Source of the DNA: Serratia symbiotica str. 'Cinara cedri'
GTDB lineage: Bacteria > Pseudomonadota > Gammaproteobacteria > Enterobacterales > Enterobacteriaceae
Direction: 5' to 3'
NCBI GenBank assembly: GCA_000238975.1
Contig: CP002295.1
Coordinates: 868,001 to 932,000 of the forward strand
Length of the DNA stretch: 64,000 nt
This document shows positions 27,830 to 39,916 of this stretch, one piece after another (within the stretch, counting starts at the first letter, position 1; each line of letters starts with the position of its first letter). The notes under the pieces are model-generated. The model worked only from the letters and a program-made list of their open reading frames with translations, was not told where the DNA came from and searched no databases. The position numbers and the translations under genes were made by a program.

Positions 27830-28375
27830 TAACTCTATTTTATTATCATAGTCACATAACGAACAATGTGATAATTGATATTAAAAGCCCTCTATAATAA
27901 ATAAAACACTTGGAAAACTTTTTTCTTAATGTGTTAATCAAAGTGAAGTGAAATTAATTTCAATAAGTAAACACTGAGTTATTAATCTATCTTTTACCTA
28001 TTTCAGGCATATAGCCTAAAATTTTAGAATATAGAGGCCTAAGTGATCTTATTGTATTTTGATTCTTTTAATTCACACGTTAAGAACTATATGTTATTAA
28101 TTGATCAATTAGTTAGAAAAAAATGTACACTATGGTATAGTCATAGACTTATGAAATATTAATCTTAAAATCTCATTATAACATTTTCAGCAGTGTTAGT
28201 TTGTTGACTACTAGGATAATATATAGTCGTTATATAGTAGTAAAGCATTAGATAATAGTAATATATAGCTAAAGTTAGTATACAGTAACAGCGGTATATA
28301 GTTAAGTTAAAGGCTAAAGAGCCTATAGCAATTACTGATACTAAGCAATTTAACACAATGATTAAATATACTTAA
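27830..28375. other. Divergent lolC/mfd intergenic region
   Basis: This 546-bp stretch must hold the promoters for both lolCDE (leftward) and mfd (rightward). I see AT-rich TTGA- and TATA-like elements but none that stands out enough to call. A minus-strand frame of about 63 codons within it is low-complexity and not credible as a gene. Confidence 0.5.
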
Positions 28376-31300
28376 ATGAGCATTCCAAATAGTTGCGACA
28401 GTTCTTTATTTAGAAGTTATTCCCTTCCCGAGCGTGCAGGCGATCTACAGCGATTAGGTCAATTGTTTGGTTCATCTTGTTCCGTGGAGTGCGCAGATAT
28501 TATCGAGCGCCATAATGGACCAGTGATACTTATTACAACAGACATGCATAATACCCTACGATTGCGGGATGAGATCCGACAGTTTACCAATCAAGAGGTT
28601 AGCATACTGCCCGGCTGGGAAACACTGCCGTATGATAACTTCTCACCACCCCAGGATCTAATCTCTGCTCGGTTATCAAGATTATATCATCTACCTACTA
28701 TGGCAAGTGGGGTAATGATTTTACCAATAAGCACTGTAATGCAGCGCGTTTGTCCGTACGAATTTCTATATGATTACACATTAGTGTTAAAAAAAGGTCA
28801 GTATATATCACTTTATAAGGTGTGTAAAAAATTAGAACATATTGGTTATCGCAATGTTACACAGGTAATGATGCATGGTGATCTAGCAATTCGGGGTAGC
28901 TCGCTAGATCTATATCCAATAGATAGCGAAAAACCTTACCGTATAGATTTATTCAATGATAAAATAAATAGCTTAAGTCCCTTTGATATTAATAATCAAA
29001 GTGTGCTGAGCGAGGTTAATACAATTAATTTGCTGCCAGTTCATGAATTCCTAAATGACAAAAATACCATTGAGTTATTTTGTAGACAGTGGCGTAAACA
29101 CTTTAATACAAAACGTGATCCTAAGCATATTTATGATCAAGTCAGTAAAGGAATATGGCCAGCTGGTATTGAGTATTGGCAACCGCTATTCTTTAAGCAA
29201 CCATTACCATCACTATTTAGTTATCTACCAGCTAAAACTTTAATTGTCAATACTGGAAATCTAGAGTATGTCGCTACGTGCTTTTGGCAGAGTATCAATG
29301 AGCGCTATCAAAGCCATTACATTGATCTTAGGTTGCCAATTATGCCCCCAGATACCTTGTGGCTATGTGTTGATATGCTATTCCGTGAACTAAAAGCTTG
29401 GCCGCGTGTAGTATTAGAGACTACAGAGCTACCGATTCTGAAAAATAATACTAATCTTGGCTACTATGCTCTACCTGAGCTAGTGATACAATCTCAAAAG
29501 AAGCTACCACTAGACAATTTAAATCGTTTTACTACAGATTTTAACGGCAGTGTAATTTTCTCAGTGGAGAGCGAAGGGCGGCGAGAAATACTACAGGATA
29601 TGCTTGATAATATTAAACTCAATACTTCGTTAATCGAGCATCTAGATCAAGCGCAACCAAAGGGCAGGTATATGATGGTTGGCGCTTGTAAGCAAGGTTT
29701 CCTTGATAATGTACGCAACCGAGCGCTAATTTGTGAAAGTGATCTATTAGGCAAAAAAATTAAACGACGTAATCAGGATAATCAATATTTTATCAATACT
29801 GATACGTTAATCCATAATCTAGAAATATTACACCCTAATCAACTAGTAGTGCATCTAGAACACGGTATTGGACGTTACGCCGGTCTTACCACAATAGTGG
29901 CTGGTGGGGTTAAAGCAGAATACTTGATTATTTCTTACTCCGGAGAAGATAAGCTATACGTACCAGTTTCTTCGTTGCACCTGATTAGTCTTTATGCAGG
30001 AGGTACAGACAAAAATGTCCCTTTACACAAATTAGGTAGCGATTCCTGGAAACGCACAAAGCAGAAAGCTGCTATGCAGGTGCGTGATGTCGCTGCCGAG
30101 CTATTGGATATCTACGCTCAACGAGCTGCTAAAACTGGTTTCTCTTTTAATCATAATCAAGAACAGTATCAATTATTCTGCCAAAGCTTTCCTTTTGAGA
30201 CTACACCAGATCAACAGCAAGCAATTAATGCTGTATTAAATGATATGCGACGACCGTTAGCTATGGATCGTCTCATATGTGGCGATGTTGGATTTGGTAA
30301 GACTGAAGTAGCAATGAGAGCTGCATTCGTTGCCGTGAAAAATAATAAACAGGTAGCGGTTTTAGTGCCAACTACTTTACTAGCACAGCAACATTTTGAT
30401 AACTTTCGTGAGCGATTCACTAGCTGGTCTCTCCGTATTGAAATGATGTCACGCTTTCGTAGTGCGAAAGAACAGCAACAAATACTTCATGCAGCAGCAA
30501 CAGGTGAAGTGGATATTATTATAGGTACACATAAGCTATTACAACGCACCTTGCGCTGGAAAGATCTTGGATTGCTGATTATAGATGAAGAGCATCGTTT
30601 TGGCGTACAACATAAAGAGCGCATTAAAGCCATACGTTCGGATATAGACATCTTAACACTAACTGCAACGCCTATTCCACGTACCTTAAATATGGCTATA
30701 AGTGGTATACGTGATTTTTCTATTATTGCTACCCCTCCCGCACGACGACTCGCTGTAAAAACGTTTGTATGTGAATACGATAGATTGATGGTACGCGAAG
30801 CTATTCTTCGTGAAGTGTTACGTGGTGGGTTGGTTTATTATCTGTATAATAATGTAGATAGTATTGAGACAACTGCGCAAAAGTTAGCTTCACTAGTACC
30901 AGAAGCACGTATTATTATTGGACATGGCCAGATGCGCGAACGTGATTTAGAGAGAGTAATGAATGATTTTCATCACCAACGATTTAATGTGTTAGTTTGT
31001 ACAACAATTATTGAAACAGGTATTGATATTGCAAATGCAAATACTATTATTATTGAGCGCGCAGATCGCTTTGGGTTGGCACAGCTGCAGCAGTTACGAG
31101 GCCGAGTTGGCCGTTCATACCGTCAGGCGTACGCTTATTTATTGACACCAAATCCAAAAGCCATAAGCTCTGATGCACATAAACGATTAACTGCTATCGC
31201 TTCAATAGAAGATCTTGGTGCTGGCTTTGCGCTAGCTACACATGATCTAGAAATTCGTGGTGCCGGTGAGCTCCTGGGAGAAGATCAAAGCGGACAAATG

Positions 31301-31855
31301 ACAGCTATAGGTTTTTCATTATACATGGAATTACTAGAATGTGCAGTGGACGCATTAAAAAATGGACGTGAGCCATCATTAGAGGCTCTTACCAATAGTC
31401 GGGCAGAGGTAGAGTTACGCATACCAACTCTACTACCAGACGACTTTGTGCCGGATGTCAATGCTCGTTTATCTTTCTACAAGCGTATTGCAAGTGCCAA
31501 AAACAGCACAGACTTAGAAAGGTTAGAAATGGCGTTGATTGATCGTTTTGGTTCATTACCTGAACCAGCTAGTAACTTACTACAAAGTGCTTTTTTACGT
31601 CTTAATGCACAAACTTTAGGCATTAAACGTATTGAGAGTAATGAGTCCGGCGGATATATCGAATTTAGCAGTAATAACTGCGTTGATCCGAATTATCTAA
31701 TCAACTTATTACAAAAACAACCACTACTATATTGTCTTGACGGATATAGTAAATTCAAGTTTAAGCTTGATTTAAGTAATCAAGCAAAACGACTACAGTT
31801 TATTAAAAAATTGATAAATACATTTTTGGCACATAGGTTAATACAATCAACTTAA
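28376..31855 (+). CDS. mfd: Transcription-repair coupling factor Mfd
   Basis: ATP-driven translocase that removes RNA polymerase stalled at DNA damage and recruits UvrA for nucleotide excision repair. The 1159 residues cover the whole family (1148 in E. coli). A UvrB-like N-terminal module (about 1-350) is followed by a central region (350-480) and the RNA polymerase interaction domain (about 485-560, with QLVVHLEHGIGRYAGLTT). The RecG-like helicase core carries Walker A GDVGFGKT (636-643, K642), DEEH (737-740) and the TRG-type segment with RGRVGR. The C-terminal TRCF domain holds RIPTLLPDDFVPDVNARLSFYKRIA. The ATG start lacks a clear ribosome binding site and an 8-residue extension precedes the E. 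coli N-terminus. No damage, although this is the longest gene here and an easy target for decay. Its repair partners UvrABC are not in this window. Confidence 0.97.
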   Translation: MSIPNSCDSSLFRSYSLPERAGDLQRLGQLFGSSCSVECADIIERHNGPVILITTDMHNTLRLRDEIRQFTNQEVSILPGWETLPYDNFSPPQDLISARLSRLYHLPTMASGVMILPISTVMQRVCPYEFLYDYTLVLKKGQYISLYKVCKKLEHIGYRNVTQVMMHGDLAIRGSSLDLYPIDSEKPYRIDLFNDKINSLSPFDINNQSVLSEVNTINLLPVHEFLNDKNTIELFCRQWRKHFNTKRDPKHIYDQVSKGIWPAGIEYWQPLFFKQPLPSLFSYLPAKTLIVNTGNLEYVATCFWQSINERYQSHYIDLRLPIMPPDTLWLCVDMLFRELKAWPRVVLETTELPILKNNTNLGYYALPELVIQSQKKLPLDNLNRFTTDFNGSVIFSVESEGRREILQDMLDNIKLNTSLIEHLDQAQPKGRYMMVGACKQGFLDNVRNRALICESDLLGKKIKRRNQDNQYFINTDTLIHNLEILHPNQLVVHLEHGIGRYAGLTTIVAGGVKAEYLIISYSGEDKLYVPVSSLHLISLYAGGTDKNVPLHKLGSDSWKRTKQKAAMQVRDVAAELLDIYAQRAAKTGFSFNHNQEQYQLFCQSFPFETTPDQQQAINAVLNDMRRPLAMDRLICGDVGFGKTEVAMRAAFVAVKNNKQVAVLVPTTLLAQQHFDNFRERFTSWSLRIEMMSRFRSAKEQQQILHAAATGEVDIIIGTHKLLQRTLRWKDLGLLIIDEEHRFGVQHKERIKAIRSDIDILTLTATPIPRTLNMAISGIRDFSIIATPPARRLAVKTFVCEYDRLMVREAILREVLRGGLVYYLYNNVDSIETTAQKLASLVPEARIIIGHGQMRERDLERVMNDFHHQRFNVLVCTTIIETGIDIANANTIIIERADRFGLAQLQQLRGRVGRSYRQAYAYLLTPNPKAISSDAHKRLTAIASIEDLGAGFALATHDLEIRGAGELLGEDQSGQMTAIGFSLYMELLECAVDALKNGREPSLEALTNSRAEVELRIPTLLPDDFVPDVNARLSFYKRIASAKNSTDLERLEMALIDRFGSLPEPASNLLQSAFLRLNAQTLGIKRIESNESGGYIEFSSNNCVDPNYLINLLQKQPLLYCLDGYSKFKFKLDLSNQAKRLQFIKKLINTFLAHRLIQST

Positions 31856-31991
31856 TATGCTAATAGGCGTTAAATGATACATGCATCTTTTTCGGTTATT
31901 TTAGATTCCTATTATAGACACTATACATTAAAACATTAAAATGTCGCAGTCTTGATTTTAATAATATAAAAATAAATAGCGATTATCAATC

Positions 31992-32849
<858 letters not shown>

Positions 32850-33147
32850 TTACCTTTTAATCAATTGAATTGATTTGTTTATATAACAACCTATATCCTA
32901 TACTATCTTTTACATCTACCACTTAATTACCTTAAGTACTAGCTACCCCGTATTTTGTTCGATAAAATAGTTATTCATACAAGAAATTATAATATTGCTA
33001 TATTCAAGTTCGGCATAACTATAGCGAATAATAATAAATATATTATGATCATTTAAATATAAAAAATAAAACGTTCTCTCTGGCGCTAAGAACACTTTAT
33101 ATCTATCTGATTCTATCAAAAGAATAGAGTATTACCTATATTACAAT

Positions 33148-33228
33148 TATAAGATACGATTTGTTAGAGTTATTTATAAGATACGATTTGTTAGGATTAT
33201 TTATAAGATACGATTTGTTAGGGTTATC
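33148..33228. repeat. 27-bp unit in three tandem copies
   Basis: The unit begins TATAAGATACGATTTGTTAG and continues for seven more bases. Copies lie at 33148-33174, 33175-33201 and 33202-33228. They differ only at the two bases after TTAG (AG, GA, GG) and in the last base of copy 3. The near-identity points to a recent expansion in non-coding DNA. Confidence 0.93.
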
Positions 33229-33832
33229 ATTTTGCAATTTAATATTGAACTTTAAGCTATTACGAGATATATGCACATTACACTCTCGTTTAGAGCCCTG
33301 TTATTTAATAAATTAATAATGATGTTTCATCATGTTATTTTTATTTACACAAATAAAAAAGTAACTTTTAATAATGATAATTCGCAGTAGATAAAAATAG
33401 GAAAGATATATAATAAGATTATATCTATTTATATCAAAATATCTTAGTATATTTAAGAGGTGGTATTAAAAGCACAATACATAAATCACTAGTATTGCAC
33501 AATTATCAGAGTGATATATATACTAAATTATTATTTAGTAGCTATCGTGCATATTTATTCTTTCTTCGTAATTGTAATACAATTACACGATGTTAATCGT
33601 GATATCATTCTATTAATAAGCACTATAAAGAATATATCATTGCTAATAATTATTAGCAATGATAATCTATCTAAATAGATAATATAGTTATATAGCTATT
33701 ATTATAAAGTTACATATATATTTAAATAAATTATTTCTATTGCCATTAATGATGGATGACAAAATCATGTCATTTATTTTTTATTAATTTCCTAATAACT
33801 ACTGATAGCTTTTTGATTAATAAGTAATTCAA

Positions 33833-33871
33833 AAAGATAAAGTATAGCTTTATAAGCTATACTTTATCTTT
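33833..33871 (-). terminator. Intrinsic terminator of prfA-prmC
   Basis: A perfect 18-bp stem (33833-33850 with 33854-33871, loop of three bases) lies about 50 bp beyond the prmC stop. Read on the minus strand, the 3' arm runs into TCTTTTTGAATT, giving a T-tract of five. This is the clearest intrinsic terminator of a minus-strand operon in the window. Confidence 0.7.
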
Positions 33872-33918
33872 ATATTGACTTATATTGATAAGCGCGCATT
33901 ATTTTATTTTAGTTATCA

Positions 33919-34752
33919 TTATGCTTGATTCTGACCAATAGTCACGCGCTCATTGTTGCCATAATCTCGGTAAGTAGCTACTCCTATAAATCCAGCGTTT
34001 ATAAACATCTTTCGCACATGACTCCCCTGTTGCCAACCGTGTTCCAATAATAACCAGCCTTTCGGGTGTAGATATTGTAGTGCTTGACACGTGATAGCGT
34101 TCAAATCCGCCATTCCATGTTGTGATGAGACTAGTGCAACAGTAGGTTCAAAACGAACATCACCATTAATCAAATGCGCGTCGTTAGCATCTATATACGG
34201 TGGGTTGCTAACAATTAATTCGAAATAATAGCCAGCTAATGCACTAAACCAATCGCTCAATAGGAATTGCACATTACTAATATTAAGCTTCTGAGCATTA
34301 TACTGTGCTAATGCAAGTGCTTTAGGCTGTACATCAACTCCTATAATCGTACAATCTAGCCGTTCACTAGCGAGTGCTAACGCAATTGCACCAGTACCAG
34401 TACCGAGATCTAAAATGTAACTTGGTTTCATTGGAATTCGCTCTAAAGCTAGGGCCACCAAGTGCTCACTATCTGGTCGCGGGATCATAGTAACAGGGGA
34501 AACGGATAACGGTAAAGACCAAAATTCACGCTCACCAACCAGATAGGCTACTGGCTCTCCTCTTTCACGACGCAGCAGTAATAATTCTAGCTGATGCTCT
34601 TCTTGCTTTGTTAACTGCATGTCATCAAACGCTAGTAGAAAACTTCTAGCATAACCAGTTACAAAACCCAACAAAATCTCCGAATCACGCCTAGGACTAT
34701 CACTATATCTTAATCGTGCAGTAGCTGTTTTTAACCAATTGTGGTAATACAT
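33919..34752 (-). CDS. prmC: Peptide chain release factor N5-glutamine methyltransferase PrmC
   Basis: Also called HemK. It methylates the glutamine of the GGQ motif in release factors RF1 and RF2 with S-adenosylmethionine, which speeds peptide release. The 277 residues equal the usual length. The N-terminal helical domain (about 1-85, SPRRDSEILL) is followed by the Rossmann methyltransferase domain with the SAM motif ILDLGTGTGAIALALA. The catalytic NPPY motif (SNPPYIDAND) is intact. The C-terminus has LLEHGWQQG and DYGNNERVT. The ATG lies 5 nt after the prfA stop, so it is co-transcribed with its substrate, as in E. coli. Intact. Confidence 0.97.
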   Translation of the reverse strand: MYYHNWLKTATARLRYSDSPRRDSEILLGFVTGYARSFLLAFDDMQLTKQEEHQLELLLLRRERGEPVAYLVGEREFWSLPLSVSPVTMIPRPDSEHLVALALERIPMKPSYILDLGTGTGAIALALASERLDCTIIGVDVQPKALALAQYNAQKLNISNVQFLLSDWFSALAGYYFELIVSNPPYIDANDAHLINGDVRFEPTVALVSSQHGMADLNAITCQALQYLHPKGWLLLEHGWQQGSHVRKMFINAGFIGVATYRDYGNNERVTIGQNQA

Positions 34753-34757
34753 TATTC

Positions 34758-35837
34758 TTACTCAACAGATAGTGCAGCTAGCTGGTCAGCTTGATGTTCC
34801 TGCGCAATAGGCTGGAGTAGTATATCCAACTTTCCCGCTATAATCTCATCTAGACGATAAAGTGTTAGATTGATGCGGTGATCAGTGACCCGTCCCTGCG
34901 GAAAATTATAGGTACGATTACGATCAGAACGATCTCCACTGCCCAGGAGGTGACGACGAGCGCAGGCTTCTGCTTGTTGGCGTTTAGCAATTTCAGCAGC
35001 ACGGATACGTGCCATAAGTACCGACATTGCTTTAGATTTATTATTATGCTGTGAGCGTTCATTTTGGCACTCTACAATAATACCAGTAGGTATATGTGTT
35101 ATGCGAATTGCTGAGTCAGTGGTATTAACATGCTGACCACCTGCGCCAGAAGAACGAAAGGTATCTATTTTTAGGTCGTTTTGATTAATGTCTGGTATTT
35201 TATCCTCTGGAACTTCTGGAAGTACTGCAACTGTGCAAGTAGAGGTATGGATCCGCCCTTGTGATTCAGTTTCTGGTACTCTTTGTACACGGTGACCACC
35301 AGATTCAAACTTTAATTGACCATAGACACCTTCGCCAGAAATTTTAGCAATTACCTCTTTATAACCACCCTGCTCTCCTTCGTTAGCACTAATTATGTTG
35401 ATGCGCCAGTGGCGATTTTCAGCGTAACGGCTATACATACGAAACAGATTGCCAGCAAAAATTGCAGCCTCATTACCACCGGTACCTGCACGCACTTCAA
35501 GGAAACAACTGTATATATCATCAGGATCTTTTGGTAAAAGTAGAACTTGTAGTTGCTGCTCAAGTTTTTCAGTAGTTATTTTAGCCTGCTTGAGCTCTTC
35601 TTCTGCAATTTCATGTAATTCTGGATCATATTGAAATATTTCTGCTGTCGCTAAATCCCGCTGTATTTGTCTCCATTTAAGAAAGCATCTGCTAATATTA
35701 ATCAATTGAGAGTATTCTCGCGATAAAGCGCGAAACCTATCTTGTTCAGCAATGACGTCTGCATCACTAAGTAATGCTTGTACTTCTTCATAACGCTCTA
35801 ATAATATTTCTAGTTTTCTAACAATAGACTGCTTCAT
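34758..35837 (-). CDS. prfA: Peptide chain release factor 1 (RF1)
   Basis: Recognises UAA and UAG stop codons and triggers hydrolysis of the finished peptide on the ribosome. The 359 residues match the family (360 in E. coli). The catalytic loop [12 protein letters not shown] with GGQ (around residue 233-235) is intact. The stop-codon tripeptide in [17 protein letters not shown] reads PET, still fitting PxT, whereas E. coli has PAT. The N-terminal helical domain ([19 protein letters not shown]) is complete. ATG start. First surviving gene of the operon: hemA, which precedes it in enterics, is absent. It is followed directly by prmC, which modifies it. Confidence 0.97.
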   Translation of the reverse strand: MKQSIVRKLEILLERYEEVQALLSDADVIAEQDRFRALSREYSQLINISRCFLKWRQIQRDLATAEIFQYDPELHEIAEEELKQAKITTEKLEQQLQVLLLPKDPDDIYSCFLEVRAGTGGNEAAIFAGNLFRMYSRYAENRHWRINIISANEGEQGGYKEVIAKISGEGVYGQLKFESGGHRVQRVPETESQGRIHTSTCTVAVLPEVPEDKIPDINQNDLKIDTFRSSGAGGQHVNTTDSAIRITHIPTGIIVECQNERSQHNNKSKAMSVLMARIRAAEIAKRQQAEACARRHLLGSGDRSDRNRTYNFPQGRVTDHRINLTLYRLDEIIAGKLDILLQPIAQEHQADQLAALSVE

Positions 35838-38800
35838 TCGTGCTCATTGACCCTATTAATTAAGAAAGCTAATACTAAAAGCTAATACTAATTTAGCTAA
35901 AGACTATTATATTATCGTTGCAACAGTTCTATACTACCATTGCTAATGGCATGCTAAATAGATTTAATCTAAATGTAAGTAAAATAGATTATTAATTTAT
36001 AAGCCCTTTGGTAAATCACTTACTTAAAATCAGCGCTCTCTAATATAATAGAGGTTAATGCTTTAATTTTTATTTTTGCCTGAATTTACTTAATATGCAA
36101 CTGATAATCACGAATAGTTTATACCGTACTATAAGAACGTAACAACGTAACTAAGCCACAAAATTAATACTTATCTGCCACTAACTATATAATGCTTTCT
36201 GCTTATATCACTGCAGTTTAGTCGGCTCTAGGTTATTATGGATCATTACGTGTAAATAATCTACACTATACAAATAAACGTTAATTAATGTACTTACTCC
36301 AGATATTACTTTATACAGTAATATATTTAGCAGCATAGGATGATACTAGTGTGTTATTAGCAGATTTAATGATCATCTATGCAGTATTAACGATTAGACA
36401 TCAATTTATTGCTAGCTAAGTAATTACTGTCGCACCAACTTAATTCTATTTGATATCATTTTGGTATGCGCCATCAGCAAGTACTAATAATACTAATAAT
36501 CAATAAATGATTATATTCCGTACTTTATTCTCTTTCTTTAGGTGACCGACGGCTTAACGCGATAATTTAATTAGCATTAATAAAAAATCAGTTTAACCCA
36601 GCTAGCGATTCGCAAGTTTAATTTGATCTTATAGAGGCCGTAAAGGTCACAAATATAGCATTAACAATTATTTTATTTTCATTATACTATGCTTAGTAAT
36701 TGAAAAAGTAGCGAATACTTAAGAAGATGTGATCTTTTTCGTAGAAGAGTAATTGATAGCATCAGGATAAAATTTTCTTACTACAGCAGAAGTTTAAAGA
36801 TGAACTAATGCCATAGTTCTAGTTTACTAGTTATTCGCATAAGATAATTACATGAGATAACTAAATGCATTGTAATCTTAATGTCATTAGAGGTTATTTA
36901 ATGTAGCCATTAGAAATGGATGATAATAGTTACATAACTAGACAACTACGCGTCATATATATAATTCTTATAGATTTACACTAACGTGTAGTTTGGTCTA
37001 GTTATAAATAACCAATAATACTATATTATAAAATCAATAATTATCAAAACAAATGTATTAGCGTATAATCGGAAAACTTCGGCGCAGGGATTATCTTTTT
37101 ATATAAAGTAATTATATAAGTTTATAATAAAAAACTATTTCATAATTATAAAATAATGCACTAAATTAGAGCAGTATTCATACTAATGCATCTGTAATCA
37201 CTTGTCATTTTACTTGACAAGCAAAATTATAATTACGTATTTATCGTAATTTTTAATTACGTATTGAGCGTAATTTTTTTTACTCTTGATTAATAAATTA
37301 ATAAAATATTACATCATAAAACAGTTAGTAAAAATTATTTCATAATACTATACAGAAGACTTTTCTTCTGAAAATAGCTGGTAAAAAATAATACATAAAT
37401 TATTAAATAATATAAAAATATACTAGCATCATACTAAGCAATATAAAGTCATTAATATAGTCAACAAATTTATTATTTCATTAATTAGTAAAGTTATTCA
37501 CTGAATATATTTAATATAAAAATTAATATTATTAATATTTAATAACATTAACTAAGTAAATTAACTATGTTTTAAAACATAGAGATATTAATAAAAATAT
37601 ACAGAAAATATAAATGATATTTAATATATATTTATTAAATATAAATAATTATTTAAACACTTAATTATTCAATGATTAACTATAGATATTATTATCGATA
37701 GTTTTAAACAAAAAATAAAAAATAATAGTAATTATAATAATTTTAAAAATATTATTTATATAACAATATTAATAATAATATTAAATATATATAAATATAT
37801 ATCATTATAATAGATTACATATCTTTTATCTAAAAGATTTGTTAAATTTTTTTTATGCTATCAGATACTTAAAGTATGATTATATAATTATTTTATTACA
37901 TATTATTTTATAATCACTTATGGGATCTCAGGCAATAGGAGTTAATAAATAAGGATAATTATAAATTATGAAATAAACAAGTGTATATTGATATTATTGA
38001 TAGATATGAAAAATAATAAGATATTAGGAAAGGCATCTATATGAAAATAGATATCTTTAGTAGTAATCGTGAGTTTTTGTGATATACTAGTACTGTACTA
38101 AGTTAATGTCCCGTATTAATTTATTTCAAGATAGCCACAAAAAATTCCATATACATATAATGTAATAAACTGTATTATATTACTTATAACTGACATTATC
38201 TGGTTTTACGTAAAGTCGTAGTTATAGTATCAGTAAAACCTTATATTTAATCTATTTTCAACTATCATGCTTAAAATTAGGCAAAGATATTATCTTTAGT
38301 GATATTTTTCCTTAATATTAACTAGTTTCTAATGGCAACTTTTATGGTTAACATTATTTGAACTAAAGATAGCAATGTTAATTTTTGCAATACCATGCTA
38401 GATATGTTTCTCTTTGTAGTTAATTATAATAATGCATCATATATTATATTTTACAGTATATAAATTTTTTAACTAAGATCATTAGTATACTTATGACTGA
38501 ACTATATACTTTAGCATACTTATAGTTGATTAAAATATTAATAAACTCACCTAATCTAATCAGAAATAAATATTCTTGCCCGCCCCATAGACCAACTATT
38601 TTCTTACTATACTATACTCTATAGACCATACTGGTAAGATCTGCTAATATGTGATCATAATGACTATAATAAATATTTATGCTTAAGTAACAAAATTAAT
38701 AATTATTCATGATGCACTCACTACGTAACAAATCATTAGATATAATAATTGAGGTTAATTACTAACCAATAACATATAACTACCCTTACATAAATATGCT

Positions 38801-39916
38801 ATTTTGTAGTACTGGGCGCTACAAAATATTATTTTTTATTATAGTTATTTAACTCTTTAGGCGATTATCCTGCCATAGGCTTTAAGCTATATGCAATATT
38901 TTATCCTAAACGTGTAACCATATTTAACTTTTTAATAAATTTTAAATGAACACTCATATATTTAATTTTTACTCTTTTTTAGAAGACTGCTCATAAGCAA
39001 AAATTTTGAAAGTTTTTAAAGTATTTTTGCAAAAAAATATCATAAGATTATAGATTTTTGAAAAAATAATTAACAAATTACTATTCCTTTTATTAGCGTA
39101 GAAAATAGTTTTATACTAAAATTTTAGTAAATTATTAATTACAACTAAGTATAATATTTAAAAAATTCTTGACAATAGAAGATCCAAATTTTATCATGAG
39201 TTATTTTGATTATTATTTGATAAGTGTCTTTCATATAACTAAATAATAGTTATATAACATTCTCCGATAGTGGTTATAAAAGTAGTCATTATAAAAACAT
39301 ATTATGGAACTTTTAAAAATACTAATTAACACTTTTATAGAAAATTTATTGAGTGTCTTTTAGAAAAATATTACTATATAATCTATAATTATAGTTCTAA
39401 ACTAGAAAGGTGAAGAAAGTTACTGGATTATTAAAAATATATACTAGTTATTTATATAAAAAATCATCCTAGTGTCACCTTTTATGATATTTTATAAAAG
39501 TGTATATATGAAAATAACTAAACTACAACAGTATACATGATATAATTATTGCTCAAAAAATACTAAATCTAAAATATGGTAGGTTATTCAAAACATCCAT
39601 ATTTAACTAGAGAGTATTGTTATAAATTAGAAATAAGTATATATAAAACAACGTATTGACTAAACTATTAATATCATTATACTTAATAAGTATAATGATA
39701 TTAAGATTGTTGTTAAGCTACTTGACTATTACACTGATAACTATACAATTAATCACTTAATCCATTATTAAGCAATATATGTCTAATTATATAATTAAGT
39801 ATACCAAGGTTATATGATAAAAATACACTAGTATATTATTAGTCACCTTGCTTCTATTTTATCGCGAGCGTATATATATCTATTATACTAAGCAGAAACA
39901 ATGGACAATAGATGCT
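35838..39916. other. 4.1 kb spacer in place of hemA
   Basis: Enterics have hemA directly upstream of prfA and a divergent lolB close by. Here 4.1 kb without genes lies between prfA and lolB. The part from about 35.9 to 37.1 kb is less AT-rich and full of stops, as expected of old coding DNA, but I could not align it convincingly with HemA. From 37.1 to 39.8 kb it is nearly pure A/T. An 18-bp perfect hairpin lies at 39668-39704. At 39408 and 39474 AAAGGTGA and TCACCTTT form a long-range inverted repeat. Confidence 0.55.
39668..39704. repeat. Perfect 18-bp palindrome upstream of lolB
   Basis: TTAATATCATTATACTTA (39668-39685) and its exact reverse complement (39687-39704) flank a single A. It lies about 210 bp before the lolB start. 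The following bases GATTGTTG contain no T-run, so it may be an operator-like site, an upstream terminator or chance in A/T-rich DNA. Confidence 0.75.

Noticed and set aside
36420-36600. Possible hemA C-terminal relic on the minus strand
   Set aside because: A stretch reading ISNRIKLVRQ loosely recalls the HemA segment LTNRLIHAPT, but the distance to prfA is wrong, stops interrupt it and the flanks do not align.
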